DNA of 64,000 nucleotides, from contig JANBQS010000009.1 of assembly GCA_027577415.1 (NCBI GenBank), forward strand, positions 16,815 to 80,814, given 5' to 3'. The position numbers and the translations under genes were made by a program. Every line of letters starts with the position of its first letter. Within the stretch, counting starts at the first letter, position 1. A model generated the notes under the pieces. It was given only the letters and a program-made list of their open reading frames with translations. It was not told where the DNA came from and searched no databases. This DNA comes from Coemansia sp. RSA 922. Lineage: Eukaryota; Kickxellomycota; Kickxellomycetes; Kickxellales; Kickxellaceae. Below, piece by piece: positions 48,008 through 56,177 of this stretch.

Positions 48008-48802
48008 TTAGTTCTTGACAAAATCTTGAGTCCAGTACAAGTTAGATTCACCGAATCCAACGCTAGTATAGTCACCGACCATGTTAGCGTAGTGTCCGGG
48101 GCTCTTGGTCCATGCATCCATGACCTGGGAGACAGTCTTCTGGTTCCATGCAATGTTCTCAGCAGCTCCATTCCACTTGATGCCAGCAGCACCGACACGA
48201 GTACCGAGAGATCCACCGGGGTTCGAGTGTGTCATATCACGGGTCGAGCTCATATACTGGGAGTGAGCCTGGGCAACAGAGTTCAACTGCGAGCTCAGAG
48301 TAAGAGCTGCCTTACCAGCACGGGCACGCACGGCGTTGACCTGGCTAAGCATGTCGCTCTGCCAGTTACCACTCGATGGGGGCTGGACAGGAGCAGGGGC
48401 GGGAGCCACAGGTGCGCGGGTAGGAACGGGAGCAGGAGCAGGAGCAGGAGCCACAGGAGCGCGGGTAGGAGTGGGAGCGGCGGTGGTGGTCTTGGTCGGG
48501 GCAACGGGAGGTGCAACCACGGGAGGAACACTCAAGCCTGGGGCCGGGGCGGGAGCAGCCGACACAACGGGGGCGGGCTGGGGCTTGTGTGGGATCAGAG
48601 AGGCAGAGGGTTCAGCCATATTCGCGGGACGAGCATAGACGGTCTCATATACAGTCTTGATAACAACGTTGTTGACGGGAGAGGGCACGGCAACAGCAGT
48701 CTTGTACACAGTAACAACAACCACGTCGGGCTTGGCAATGGGCATAGCAATAGCAACGGCACCAAAGAGCGCGGCCGTAAGAAGAGAAGTAATCTTGACC
48801 AT
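48008..48802 (-). CDS. Secreted CAP-domain (PR-1/SCP-like) protein with Pro/Ala-rich linker
   Basis: 264 aa with signal peptide (MVKITSLLTAALFGAVAIA). A Pro-Ala linker with repeated PVAPAPAPAPVPTRA units spans about residues 70-145. The C-terminal CAP domain has MLSQVNAVRARAGKAALTL, AQAHSQYMSSTRDMTHSN, ENIAWNQ and SPGHYANMVGDYTSVGFGES. The CAP His and Glu residues that line the cleft are present (H in MTHSN, E in AENIAW, H in PGHYAN). Family members bind sterols or act in cell-wall or host interaction. The linker repeat is GC-rich. Confidence 0.9.
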   Translation of the reverse strand: MVKITSLLTAALFGAVAIAMPIAKPDVVVVTVYKTAVAVPSPVNNVVIKTVYETVYARPANMAEPSASLIPHKPQPAPVVSAAPAPAPGLSVPPVVAPPVAPTKTTTAAPTPTRAPVAPAPAPAPVPTRAPVAPAPAPVQPPSSGNWQSDMLSQVNAVRARAGKAALTLSSQLNSVAQAHSQYMSSTRDMTHSNPGGSLGTRVGAAGIKWNGAAENIAWNQKTVSQVMDAWTKSPGHYANMVGDYTSVGFGESNLYWTQDFVKN

Positions 48803-49996
48803 TGTTTTTTTTATAAGTCGTTAAGGAGTTTTTTGTGTGTGTGTGGTATACTTGCGGTAGAATAATCCGATCAACAGAGTTCTACACAGCAGTAGTAAGG
48901 AGAAAATAAAGTTAAAAGGCGTAAAAAGGAGACAATTTGGAGTTTTGTACTGAACAAGGAGAGTGGGGGCGGCGGCAGCATCAATTCATTTTATAGTTCT
49001 AGTACAAAAATGTGAAAGCCGTTTTTTTGTTCCGTTCATACTGGCCACACTCAACAAGTTTTCATCTTGTAATTTAGGGTAGCAAGCGTTGGGGTGTTTT
49101 GTGCGCAATACCGTGTAGGGTAATTTTTTTTTCCCTGAGCCCCCTTTTTGCATAGTGCACCAAAAAAAATATCCTCCGCAATAAAATCAATGGCATGAAA
49201 AGAGGAGGGATGGACCGCTTATATTTTTACTTATAAGAGATTCTGGATCATGTTCACCCAAATGCCTCGGCCCTATTTCTCTCAGCCCTCCCCCCTCTTG
49301 ACTTTGTTGGAACCAATGAATTTTTAAGCATAGAGGGTGGCGAAAAGAGGGCTGAGAGGGAAGGAGGGGGCACTAAATCGAGATTTTCTCAGTCATCCAC
49401 GGCCCATGTGAAGCTAGCGAATCAGTGGGCCGACTCACAGTTAGACAAATGGTGTGCTTTCAGAGCACCAAATATTTATTCAGTTACTGAGGAGATTTAC
49501 ACTCGGACCTTTTTTTTCTTCTCTGATCACGATGTTGGGCTTTGTGTTCATCCTCTCCGCTATTTTTTTATTCCCATTGGTCTTGTCCAATCACAATACG
49601 ATCTTTGCCCAAATCCCGCACTCAACATGGGCTGGAAATTGCGGACCGAGCCCATTCGGTCCCACGTGTGAGTCGGTTCATTTCAGTCCGCTCCGACGTC
49701 TGACAGAGCCGCCAGTAATTAATCAATAGTGATTAAATTGTCGCATGCGGAATAACAGACTCGGAATGGCATCATGTGAGACTACGCATATGGGTAACAC
49801 CATTCGGCAATTGAAACAGCAAGAGACGATATGCATGCAGCACGCTGCTCTGTCTGCCTGCATGGGATGACAGCCCGTCTTTTTTATAAACCCCTTTTTA
49901 TGGTAATTTCCTTCACGATTGCTATTGCGCTCATCCTTCCTTTATTTCTTTTGTGCTTTGCCTTTTTAAGGTACTTGAGAGCGTGTCTCTCGGCAG
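48803..49996. other. Long intergenic stretch with CCAAT and inverted-repeat motifs
   Basis: Upstream of the zinc-finger array. It contains ATTGGTCTTGTCCAAT (inverted CCAAT boxes, near 49577-49592) and a 7-base palindrome with 6-base spacer at 49643-49662. No coding signal was seen. Confidence 0.5.
49643..49662. promoter_or_regulatory. Inverted repeat GGACCGA-N6-TCGGTCC
   Basis: Perfect 7-base arms with CGG-type half sites, as bound by dimeric zinc-cluster regulators. It lies about 450 bases 5' of the first zinc-finger microprotein gene. Function inferred only. Confidence 0.4.
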
Positions 49997-50005
49997 TATA
50001 AATAG
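49997..50005 (+). promoter_or_regulatory. TATA box of zinc-finger gene 1
   Basis: TATAAATAG, 119 bases before ATG 50116. Confidence 0.55.
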
Positions 50006-50115
50006 ACTATAGATTCCCGCCTACCTGAACCACGAACGTGTCATCTTATTCTTTTCTTTTACACCTCGCACACTAACTATATAAATATTCTGTATTCTTT
50101 TTTTTTTTCAAACCT

Positions 50116-50313
50116 ATGTGGCCACCCGAACGACCGCTGACAAAGTCAGCCTACATACACCCAGACTACTATCTCGTGGGGTTTCCCGCTGGCACGACAG
50201 ACAATAAGCTTTGTAAATGCTTTTGGTGCAGGCACACGTTTGCAAACTTCAACGTCTACTCTATTCATGCTCGCGTGTGTTCCCAGCGCCCGTTTGTGTA
50301 TCCGCCGTATTAG
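50116..50313 (+). CDS. C2HC zinc-finger microprotein 1 (65 aa)
   Basis: One finger, CFWC-x12-H-ARV-C, in the middle of 65 residues. The N-terminus is Pro-rich (MWPPERPLTKSAYIHPDYY) and the tail is Arg/Pro/Tyr (SQRPFVYPPY). There is a TATA box 119 bases upstream and a T9 tract just before the start. It is the first of six genes on this strand with the same C-x2-C-x12-H-x3-C spacing. No signal peptide. A single classical-type finger may bind a protein or short DNA; the role is unknown. Confidence 0.7.
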   Translation: MWPPERPLTKSAYIHPDYYLVGFPAGTTDNKLCKCFWCRHTFANFNVYSIHARVCSQRPFVYPPY

Positions 50314-50479
50314 AAGACTCGGTACGCTTATTTTTGTATTTTGACGAGTAAGCGATCAGCCCTAGAGTAAAATAACATGGAGCAGCTCGATCCGCATTCA
50401 CGATAAGACTTTATGGATTGTACAGTATCTGTCACCATTTGTCTACATTGTACTATGTCACCCACACGGCATTCATTAG

Positions 50480-50711
50480 GGTGGCTATGTTTCCAAAGTT
50501 AGAAGCGGATACGTCCTTTACACTAATAGACAAAGAAAAATATCCATCAATTGTCTCACATGCAATGATTCGCATTGTACATAATGCTGTAATCGCCTAT
50601 ATAATTTTATGTCAGAGCAACATTCAACAAATGCCCTGGTCTTCGGCATATAAAATAACTAGCCCTCTCCTACAACACAATGTAACAACCATACACTTAC
50701 TCGAAAAGTGA
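50480..50711 (+). pseudogene. Decayed fragment, copy of the 55570-55880 sequence
   Basis: About 150 bases (50545-50690) align with the complement of 55690-55840. The translated parts are MIRIVHNAVIAYIILCQSNI and (other copy) FHIVHNAVIAYRDLCQRNV, then QMPWSSAYKI / QLPWSLAYKV. The LPWSLAYKVSDILL part would fit an F-box helix, so both may be remnants of F-box genes. No start or complete frame is present. Confidence 0.5.
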
Positions 50712-51252
50712 ATATTATTGCTCTCTCGTGCCAGCTCGACACAATACACTATATAGCTCTACATTATACGCCATAGTCTTGGCAATGCCTTTCTAGACTA
50801 TTGTATTTACATGTAGAAAATATATTCAATGTCGTCAAGCATTCAATAGTTCTATTAACAATGGCAGGTTAGCATTAGGAAGCTTGCACTATTTGGAGCA
50901 ATGTAAGTAGCAGCCCCATGATATTGTCAATTGCTAGACGGACGCAGCTGACCGGCGGAGTTACACTATAGTACAAGTTTGTTACATGTCACTGACGTCG
51001 TCACCGCCACTGTCAAGTTACAAGCAGGAAATATTTTTGCCATGTAATTACAGAAATAAACCATTTCCCTATTGAGCACTACAAGGAATTCAAGATCATT
51101 CGCTGCATTCCACCTGTGGTGTTGCATTACACAATTAAAATACTTTCAATGGCGCTGAATTAGACACTCAAGGGCTCTTACTACGTCAAGTCGATGCGAA
51201 GTTCGCGACAGACTGGCCAGAAAGGCTGTGTAGCTCTTTAAAGCCCAAAGGG

Positions 51253-51260
51253 TTTATAAC
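51253..51260 (+). promoter_or_regulatory. TATA-like box of zinc-finger gene 2
   Basis: TTTATAAC, about 105 bases before ATG 51360. Confidence 0.4.
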
Positions 51261-51359
51261 CTATTTGCTCTCACCACGCGTTCAAAGGCAACAACCATCT
51301 ATTAATTTCATGTACTCTCACTATTCTATTCTTCTAAACTTTCGGAGCTAGGATCAAAT

Positions 51360-51518
51360 ATGAGCTTTATACATCGAGACCCTGAATCGCTCTACAGGGA
51401 TATATTTTGCTATTTCTGCTACCAGGACTTTAATGGCTCTGTAGACTTTGAGGTCCATGCTGAAAAGTGCCACCCACCACCGACCGGTTTAGACATGATA
51501 CGTGAGGGTTCACCATGA
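51360..51518 (+). CDS. C2HC zinc-finger microprotein 2 (52 aa)
   Basis: Read directly: MSFIHRDPESLYRDIF, then CYFC-x12-H-AEK-C, then HPPPTGLDMIREGSP and TGA at 51516-51518. The finger has the same spacing as its neighbours. The ORF is short enough to escape a 60-codon cut-off. It has its own TATA-like element. The closest in tail style to gene 6 (both follow the last Cys with Pro). Confidence 0.7.
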   Translation: MSFIHRDPESLYRDIFCYFCYQDFNGSVDFEVHAEKCHPPPTGLDMIREGSP

Positions 51519-51716
51519 CAGCTAGTAGACTACAGACAGCGTACACCACTTTTTACTTACATGATAGCCAGTTATTGGCTTTCTAAATATAGTATTCGAT
51601 ACTCCAGCTAATGTTCCACATTATCGATCAGACAGATACTTAGAGCGGTATCATTACTCCCAACCATCAGACTCAAGATTATATTTGCCTTTGAAACAGC
51701 CAGGATTGCTGACGGT

Positions 51717-51723
51717 TATAAAA
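51717..51723 (+). promoter_or_regulatory. TATA box of zinc-finger gene 3
   Basis: TATAAAA, 121 bases before ATG 51838. Confidence 0.55.
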
Positions 51724-51837
51724 CAAAGTCATGCGGCAGGGGATGTGGCCAACATCTCTCTTTACCATTATCTACACAAATTTTTATCCAACGGCACTGA
51801 ACCCAAGCCAGTCCGACATTGTTAACTAGTATATAAG

Positions 51838-51975
51838 ATGCTATATTTTTGTCGATACTGCTCGTCTATCACTTTTACCTCAGAGGCCTTTTACTTACAC
51901 TCGTGTGTTTGTGTCAAAATTGCTCATGAGGGGGGCGTAAAGATCCATCCACTTGACGAAGTGTTCCTAAGGTAA
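51838..51975 (+). CDS. C2HC zinc-finger microprotein 3 (45 aa)
   Basis: The finger begins almost at the N-terminus: MLYF, then CRYC-x12-H-SCV-C. A 22-residue tail follows (VKIAHEGGVKIHPLDEVFLR) with TAA at 51973-51975. An extra Cys sits inside the H-x3-C loop. With genes 4 and 5 it forms a compact sub-type that lacks an N-terminal extension and has an acidic or basic tail. Confidence 0.7.
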   Translation: MLYFCRYCSSITFTSEAFYLHSCVCVKIAHEGGVKIHPLDEVFLR

Positions 51976-52127
51976 CTGCCAGAGTAGGTCGGCTTTGACT
52001 TGCATCAGCTGAGAAGCGCTAGCTGATTATCAATTAGATAGATAAATATAGTTCTAGTTTCACCGGCAAAGTACGTATCAGAGAGGCCTGCTTGCCTGCT
52101 TGCTTTTTCGACCCTTTTGACGGCTGA

Positions 52128-52134
52128 TATAAAA
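52128..52134 (+). promoter_or_regulatory. TATA box of zinc-finger gene 4
   Basis: TATAAAA, 133 bases before ATG 52261. Confidence 0.55.
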
Positions 52135-52260
52135 GGAGATCAATACAGCAATTTTTGTTGTTGCTTAGCTCACTGCTATTATAAACACCTTTTGCTCTAG
52201 CTATCTATACACCTCATATTTTGCACCTCTTTATATCAACGTTGATTTAATTGCTAAAGT

Positions 52261-52401
52261 ATGGCCATGTTCTATTGCAAGTACTGCGAGCTAGTGTATT
52301 TTGATCGTCAAGGTTTGCATAATCACAAGTACTTGTGTGTGGCTTTTGCCTACGCAGACGACAAAGAAATAGATGAAGACGACTTGATCTATTTGTTCTA
52401 G
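52261..52401 (+). CDS. C2HC zinc-finger microprotein 4 (46 aa)
   Basis: MAMFY, then CKYC-x12-H-KYL-C, then VAFAYADDKEIDEDDLIYLF and TAG at 52399-52401. The tail is strongly acidic. A second in-frame ATG (52267) would remove two residues only. Same finger spacing as its neighbours, independent TATA box 133 bases upstream. Confidence 0.7.
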   Translation: MAMFYCKYCELVYFDRQGLHNHKYLCVAFAYADDKEIDEDDLIYLF

Positions 52402-52596
52402 CAACCTAGCCCACATACCTTAGTATCTGCCAATACTTTATACAACTGGCCTAGCCCAATATCTATCAGCGCTATATATCTATCAATACGCTTATTTATC
52501 TGACAAAAGTACATAATAAATCACTCTAGTATGCAAGGCAAACTATCTAAAATAAAGTTGATTTTTCCGCCCTGAAACATGACGCACCAATTACGT

Positions 52597-52603
52597 TATA
52601 AAG
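52597..52603 (+). promoter_or_regulatory. TATA box of zinc-finger gene 5
   Basis: TATAAAG, 135 bases before ATG 52732. Confidence 0.5.
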
Positions 52604-52731
52604 ACGAGCACATCCCCTGGACTTGATTTTCATGATGTTACCATTTCTCTCCTTTTCTGCTGTCTCCAAGACTACATGCCACATACATAGCTGTTACTGA
52701 ATCCAAGTCATCTCGCAGTCTCCTTTTTACA

Positions 52732-52881
52732 ATGAGACACATTTGCCAAATCTGTTACGAGAATTTTCATTGTGAGAACGTCTATTTAGCCCATATGGTT
52801 GTATGTGCCTTAGTTGCCATTATACGTGGTATAGACCTAAACGAAAACGAACAAAGGCCCGTGCAACGTCGAAGAAAATGA
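52732..52881 (+). CDS. C2HC zinc-finger microprotein 5 (49 aa)
   Basis: MRHI, then CQIC-x12-H-MVV-C, then ALVAIIRGIDLNENEQ and a basic end PVQRRRK, stop TGA at 52879-52881. The basic end could serve as a nuclear signal. The spacing and position of the finger match genes 3 and 4. Confidence 0.7.
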   Translation: MRHICQICYENFHCENVYLAHMVVCALVAIIRGIDLNENEQRPVQRRRK

Positions 52882-53526
52882 GTCAATATAGCTGTCCATC
52901 GCTTGAAGAATAATGATGCCAGTACATGCCATTTGCCGGATGTGGTGATTTTCCTCCATTTGAAAAATAATTATAATACATCCACAAATCTAAAAAAATT
53001 AGTTTACAATGTCAATGGATTTTTTGTTATTTTACAAGTTTTGCAGATTCTGTATGATGGCGACAACATGGCACAGACCTACAACAAGCGGAGGAGCGCC
53101 TTTAGTTCCACTTTAACGTTTTTACAAATCAAGCCAATATTGTTGAGCTGCGCTATTGTAATAGTGTTAATATGTGAGTGCCGCTACTTTCATAGTAATT
53201 CCCTTTTGAAAACTTTCAGGGCCCCACTTTCCCACGTCATGGATAAGGCAAGCTAACCAGATGATCTGGAGCTTCAAAGTAGCAAGCACGCCTGGTCAGC
53301 CTTGAAGTTTTCCGCACAAATAAGATTCAATTACAGTTCATTGGCTCCAACACTATTGTAATAATATATATCTATCTAACCTGTATGTATTATACATTAT
53401 CAGGGTCTCACTTACGCATGTGATATCTGAAACAAAAAACCAGCTAAAAAACAATATCACGTTCAGCGATAGCTATCGCCTCTTACAAAGCTAATCGCGC
53501 CTAGCCTTTCTCCAGCCTTCCGCGAC

Positions 53527-53533
53527 TATAAGA
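53527..53533 (+). promoter_or_regulatory. TATA-like box of zinc-finger gene 6
   Basis: TATAAGA, 74 bases before ATG 53601, closer than for the other five. Confidence 0.4.
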
Positions 53534-53600
53534 ACAATGGAGTATTACTACAACAAATATTAACGTAAGTATAATATCCCAATTCAATTGTTACCAGAAA

Positions 53601-53801
53601 ATGCCCCCTCCTCTTCGTACAAAACCAGGAACAGATTGCCTCAGGACTCCCACTGTCTTTGGCTGCCACTACTGCCTTACTATGCACACAAATATCAACC
53701 TTATGATTGCGCACAAGGAGAAGTGCATTCCCGAGGCCAAAAAGAATGGCTGGAAGATCGCTTCTGAGGATGAAAAGTACTTGAAAGATGGTGACATATA
53801 G
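53601..53801 (+). CDS. C2HC zinc-finger microprotein 6 (66 aa)
   Basis: MPPPLRTKPGTDCLRTPTVFG, then CHYC-x12-H-KEK-C, then IPEAKKNGWKIASEDEKYLK and a TAG stop at 53799-53801. It has a Pro-rich N-terminal extension like gene 1. Last member of the array. The first Cys of the N-terminus (residue 13) is not part of the finger spacing. Confidence 0.7.
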   Translation: MPPPLRTKPGTDCLRTPTVFGCHYCLTMHTNINLMIAHKEKCIPEAKKNGWKIASEDEKYLKDGDI

Positions 53802-54604
53802 TTGTGAGTTCCGCATTGGTTGGAGCGCAGCATAACTGATACCACTAATTTAATAAAATTCATGAATTGAATACATTTTAAAATGCACATGCTGAGCACC
53901 ATACTGCTTTTGTAGTCACCAAAAGCTTGTGTGCTATACCACCAAGCAAAATCTATAGCTAGAAGGTACAGCTGACACTTGCAGTAAGGTTTTTAAAACC
54001 GTTCCTTTTATCTTATGTGCGAGCAACTAGTAGCCTAATATTTTGATGGCATTGACATATTGTCTTCAGGCGCTTACAGCATCCTTTCTACTATAACACT
54101 TGAGCCGCTTGCATCTCCCTCTCGGGTATGCAGATCACGCTATATTCTAGCTAGCTCCATGATTAGCTTTTGTAAGTTTAACCAGTCCATTCGAAACGGC
54201 TACCAGGCTTAGTAGTACGCACATTGCCTTTCTCCTCAAACAAAGCCCGGGCTGATCAATGTTCTCTGAATTCACAAGTAGCAGTAAACATCAATTCACT
54301 CTTGTTTTATTTAAAGTGCTGCGACGACAAGAAATACCAACTGGACTCGAGACAGTGATTCTGGTGCAATGACGTTCAATGGGTTGCTTCAATGTATTCT
54401 TGAAAAGGGCATCAAAATTAAACACGAGTCAATTGATCAGTGCAGCCCGGCAACAAAAAAAAGCAGTGATTTCGACTGTTTGCTAAACAATGAAAGCTGG
54501 CTGCGGTGGTTGGCAAAGATCGGTGCAAATAAAAAAAAAAACAAAGCAACGTCAAAAGCGCCAATCTCTTTCACGATTTAGGGCAAATAAAAAAGGGCAA
54601 AAAA
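53802..54604. other. Intergenic, 5S downstream flank
   Basis: AT-rich. A 70-codon Lys-rich ORF from 54369 (MTFNGLLQCILEKGIKIKHE..) has no recognisable finger or domain and may be chance. Confidence 0.45.
54599..54604 (-). terminator. RNA polymerase III terminator of the 5S gene
   Basis: Run of six T on the minus strand directly after the 5S 3' end. Confidence 0.8.
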
Positions 54605-54723
54605 GCTGGGACACTCGGTATTCCCATATGGTCACCCACTATAGTACTAACCGAGCTGTAACCTACTTGTCTTCGGAGATCGGGACGGGATCCGGAACTT
54701 ATACAGGTTCATATGGCCCCAGC
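54605..54723 (-). rRNA. 5S ribosomal RNA
   Basis: 119 bases on the minus strand. The 5' end GCTGGGGCCAT pairs with the 3' end GTCCCAGC as helix I. The internal landmarks CCCGTCCCGATCTCCGAAG, GGTTAGTACT and GGGTGACCAT.TGGGAATACC match 5S rRNA. The 3' end is followed by T6, the RNA polymerase III terminator. A single copy in a gene-poor patch; dispersed 5S genes are common in fungi. Some positions in the A-box region (GAAGACAAG instead of GAAGTTAAG) differ from the common form. Confidence 0.92.
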
Positions 54724-55008
54724 TGAAATTAGAGCGTTATTAATGCGTAGTAATAGGAATGGTTTGTCTTGTTTTTGGACAATATCACGTGCGGAGTATG
54801 TGGAGTATTTCTGGGGATATGGGGATATCGTTTGGCTCTAGCGATAGCCAAAAGTAGGTGATTGTTTCAGCTGTTTAGTCTCAAAAGATCTAGGCAAAGT
54901 TGCGAAAAAGATCATTGGCCGATGAAAGTTAGCTAAAGGGAGAAGGTGCATGAACAGATGACCAGAGCCTTTTCATAAAGTGCGATTAAAGCAGACTGGT
55001 ACCATCCG

Positions 55009-55057
55009 AGTCTAGTAATTATTACTAGACTTGGCGAGCCGCGTTATAAGCACGCGG
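55009..55057. repeat. Two adjacent hairpins
   Basis: First: arms AGTCTAGTAAT / ATTACTAGACT (11 bases, perfect) around one base. Second: arms CCGCGT / ACGCGG with a 7-base loop. They stand 7 bases apart. Confidence 0.6.
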
Positions 55058-55209
55058 CGGGTCACAATCCAGATCCTGCTAGCTAATCCGCAGTAACACT
55101 TGTTATCCAACGCACGCTAGGCTGTGGGTGAAGAAGATTATGATTTATTACTCTGTTATTCAATCAACTCCTTTGCTTAAGGTACGTGCTATTCCCGCTT
55201 GCAAGAGCG

Positions 55210-55239
55210 CCGCCCAGTATCAATCGATACAACGGGCGG
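55210..55239. repeat. Compound hairpin
   Basis: Outer arms CCGCCC / GGGCGG and inner arms GTATC / GATAC with a 4-base loop, both perfect. Confidence 0.6.
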
Positions 55240-55569
55240 GACCACACTAACAAAAGTGGCTGGGCGCGAGGAAATGCACGCATGTTACGCGCGTCGTAGA
55301 ACAGCGCGCCGGCCCACGTGATCAGTCCAATGGTCTACACAATGACGACACACTCTTGCCGGATGTCCCGGACTTCCAATGCCCAAATGTCCCACCGCCG
55401 ATATATGATCGCCCGCCTACAAAGAGGCACAACTCAGCAACACTAAGGGTAGCGGGAAAGGCGTATTTCTGTCTATGGAAACGGGCCATGAAAAAGGCTA
55501 TATAAACATTAACCCGTCAGCATCCAGAGGTAGATTATTGTTCTCACTTTTATATACGCTCATATTTAT

Positions 55570-55880
55570 TATATTCTATATTCTATACGCTATTAGCTTG
55601 CTACGCTCACAAAGTAACAATAGCACACTTGAAAAGGGAGCTTTGTATAGAAAAAGTGTGGTCAAAGACAAAGATATGTTTGGTGAATGTGTCGTAGAGT
55701 TGTAGGAGAATATCAGATACTTTATATGCCAGAGACCAGGGAAGTTGTTGAACGTTTCTCTGACATAAATCTCTATAGGCGATAACAGCATTATGTACAA
55801 TGTGAAACATTACATGTGAGACAATTGACAGATAAAGTTCTCTGACTATTGGCGTGAATGGATGTATTTGCTTATAACGT
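55570..55880 (-). pseudogene. Decayed fragment, copy of the 50480-50711 sequence
   Basis: On the minus strand it reads FHIVHNAVIAYRDLCQRNV, QLPWSLAYKVSDILLQLYD and then a frame with TKHIFVFDHTF. It is more complete than the 50480 copy and in opposite orientation. Possible F-box-like motif LPWSLAYKVSDILL. Confidence 0.5.
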
Positions 55881-56177
55881 GTGTGATTCTAATAAAGGGT
55901 ATGCAAATAATCCAGCACGGCAAAGACGAAATGTGGCAGATGCTATGTTAATACCAGGCCGATTAATACACTTGATCTCCTTATCGGAATCTAATAAAAG
56001 AGTAATTTACACACAATTTTTGCATAGTACGCAATAGGCCCAACCACGTGACCTGTATGCAATACTTTTATCAAATCTCAAATGGGGGTAAATAGCCCCA
56101 AAATAAATTCATGGTAAAAAAAAATAAAACAGATAATTAATAATTTTTTTCTGTTCTCTTAACACTATCACTCAGTA
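55881..56177. promoter_or_regulatory. Upstream region of the Argonaute gene
   Basis: About 300 bases, AT-rich toward the start, with an A9 run near 56115 and a pyrimidine-rich leader just before ATG 56178. Confidence 0.45.

Larger units (their letters stand above)
54724..55569. other. Spacer upstream of 5S with hairpins, no gene called
   Basis: Three strong inverted repeats lie at 55009-55031, 55039-55057 and 55210-55239. They are listed separately. The stretch is richer in GC than its surroundings near 55000-55400. Confidence 0.5.

Noticed and set aside
47960..48865. 301-codon ORF opposite the CAP-domain gene
   Set aside because: Gly/Arg/Ser-rich antisense of the Pro/Ala linker; the CAP protein has signal peptide and domain.
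52903..53256. 117-codon ORF between zinc-finger genes 5 and 6
   Set aside because: No Cys-x2-Cys..His..Cys pattern, no TATA box at the expected distance, AT-rich chance frame likely.
54369..54581. 70-codon Lys-rich ORF near the 5S gene
   Set aside because: Lys run comes from an A tract; no homology or domain recognised.
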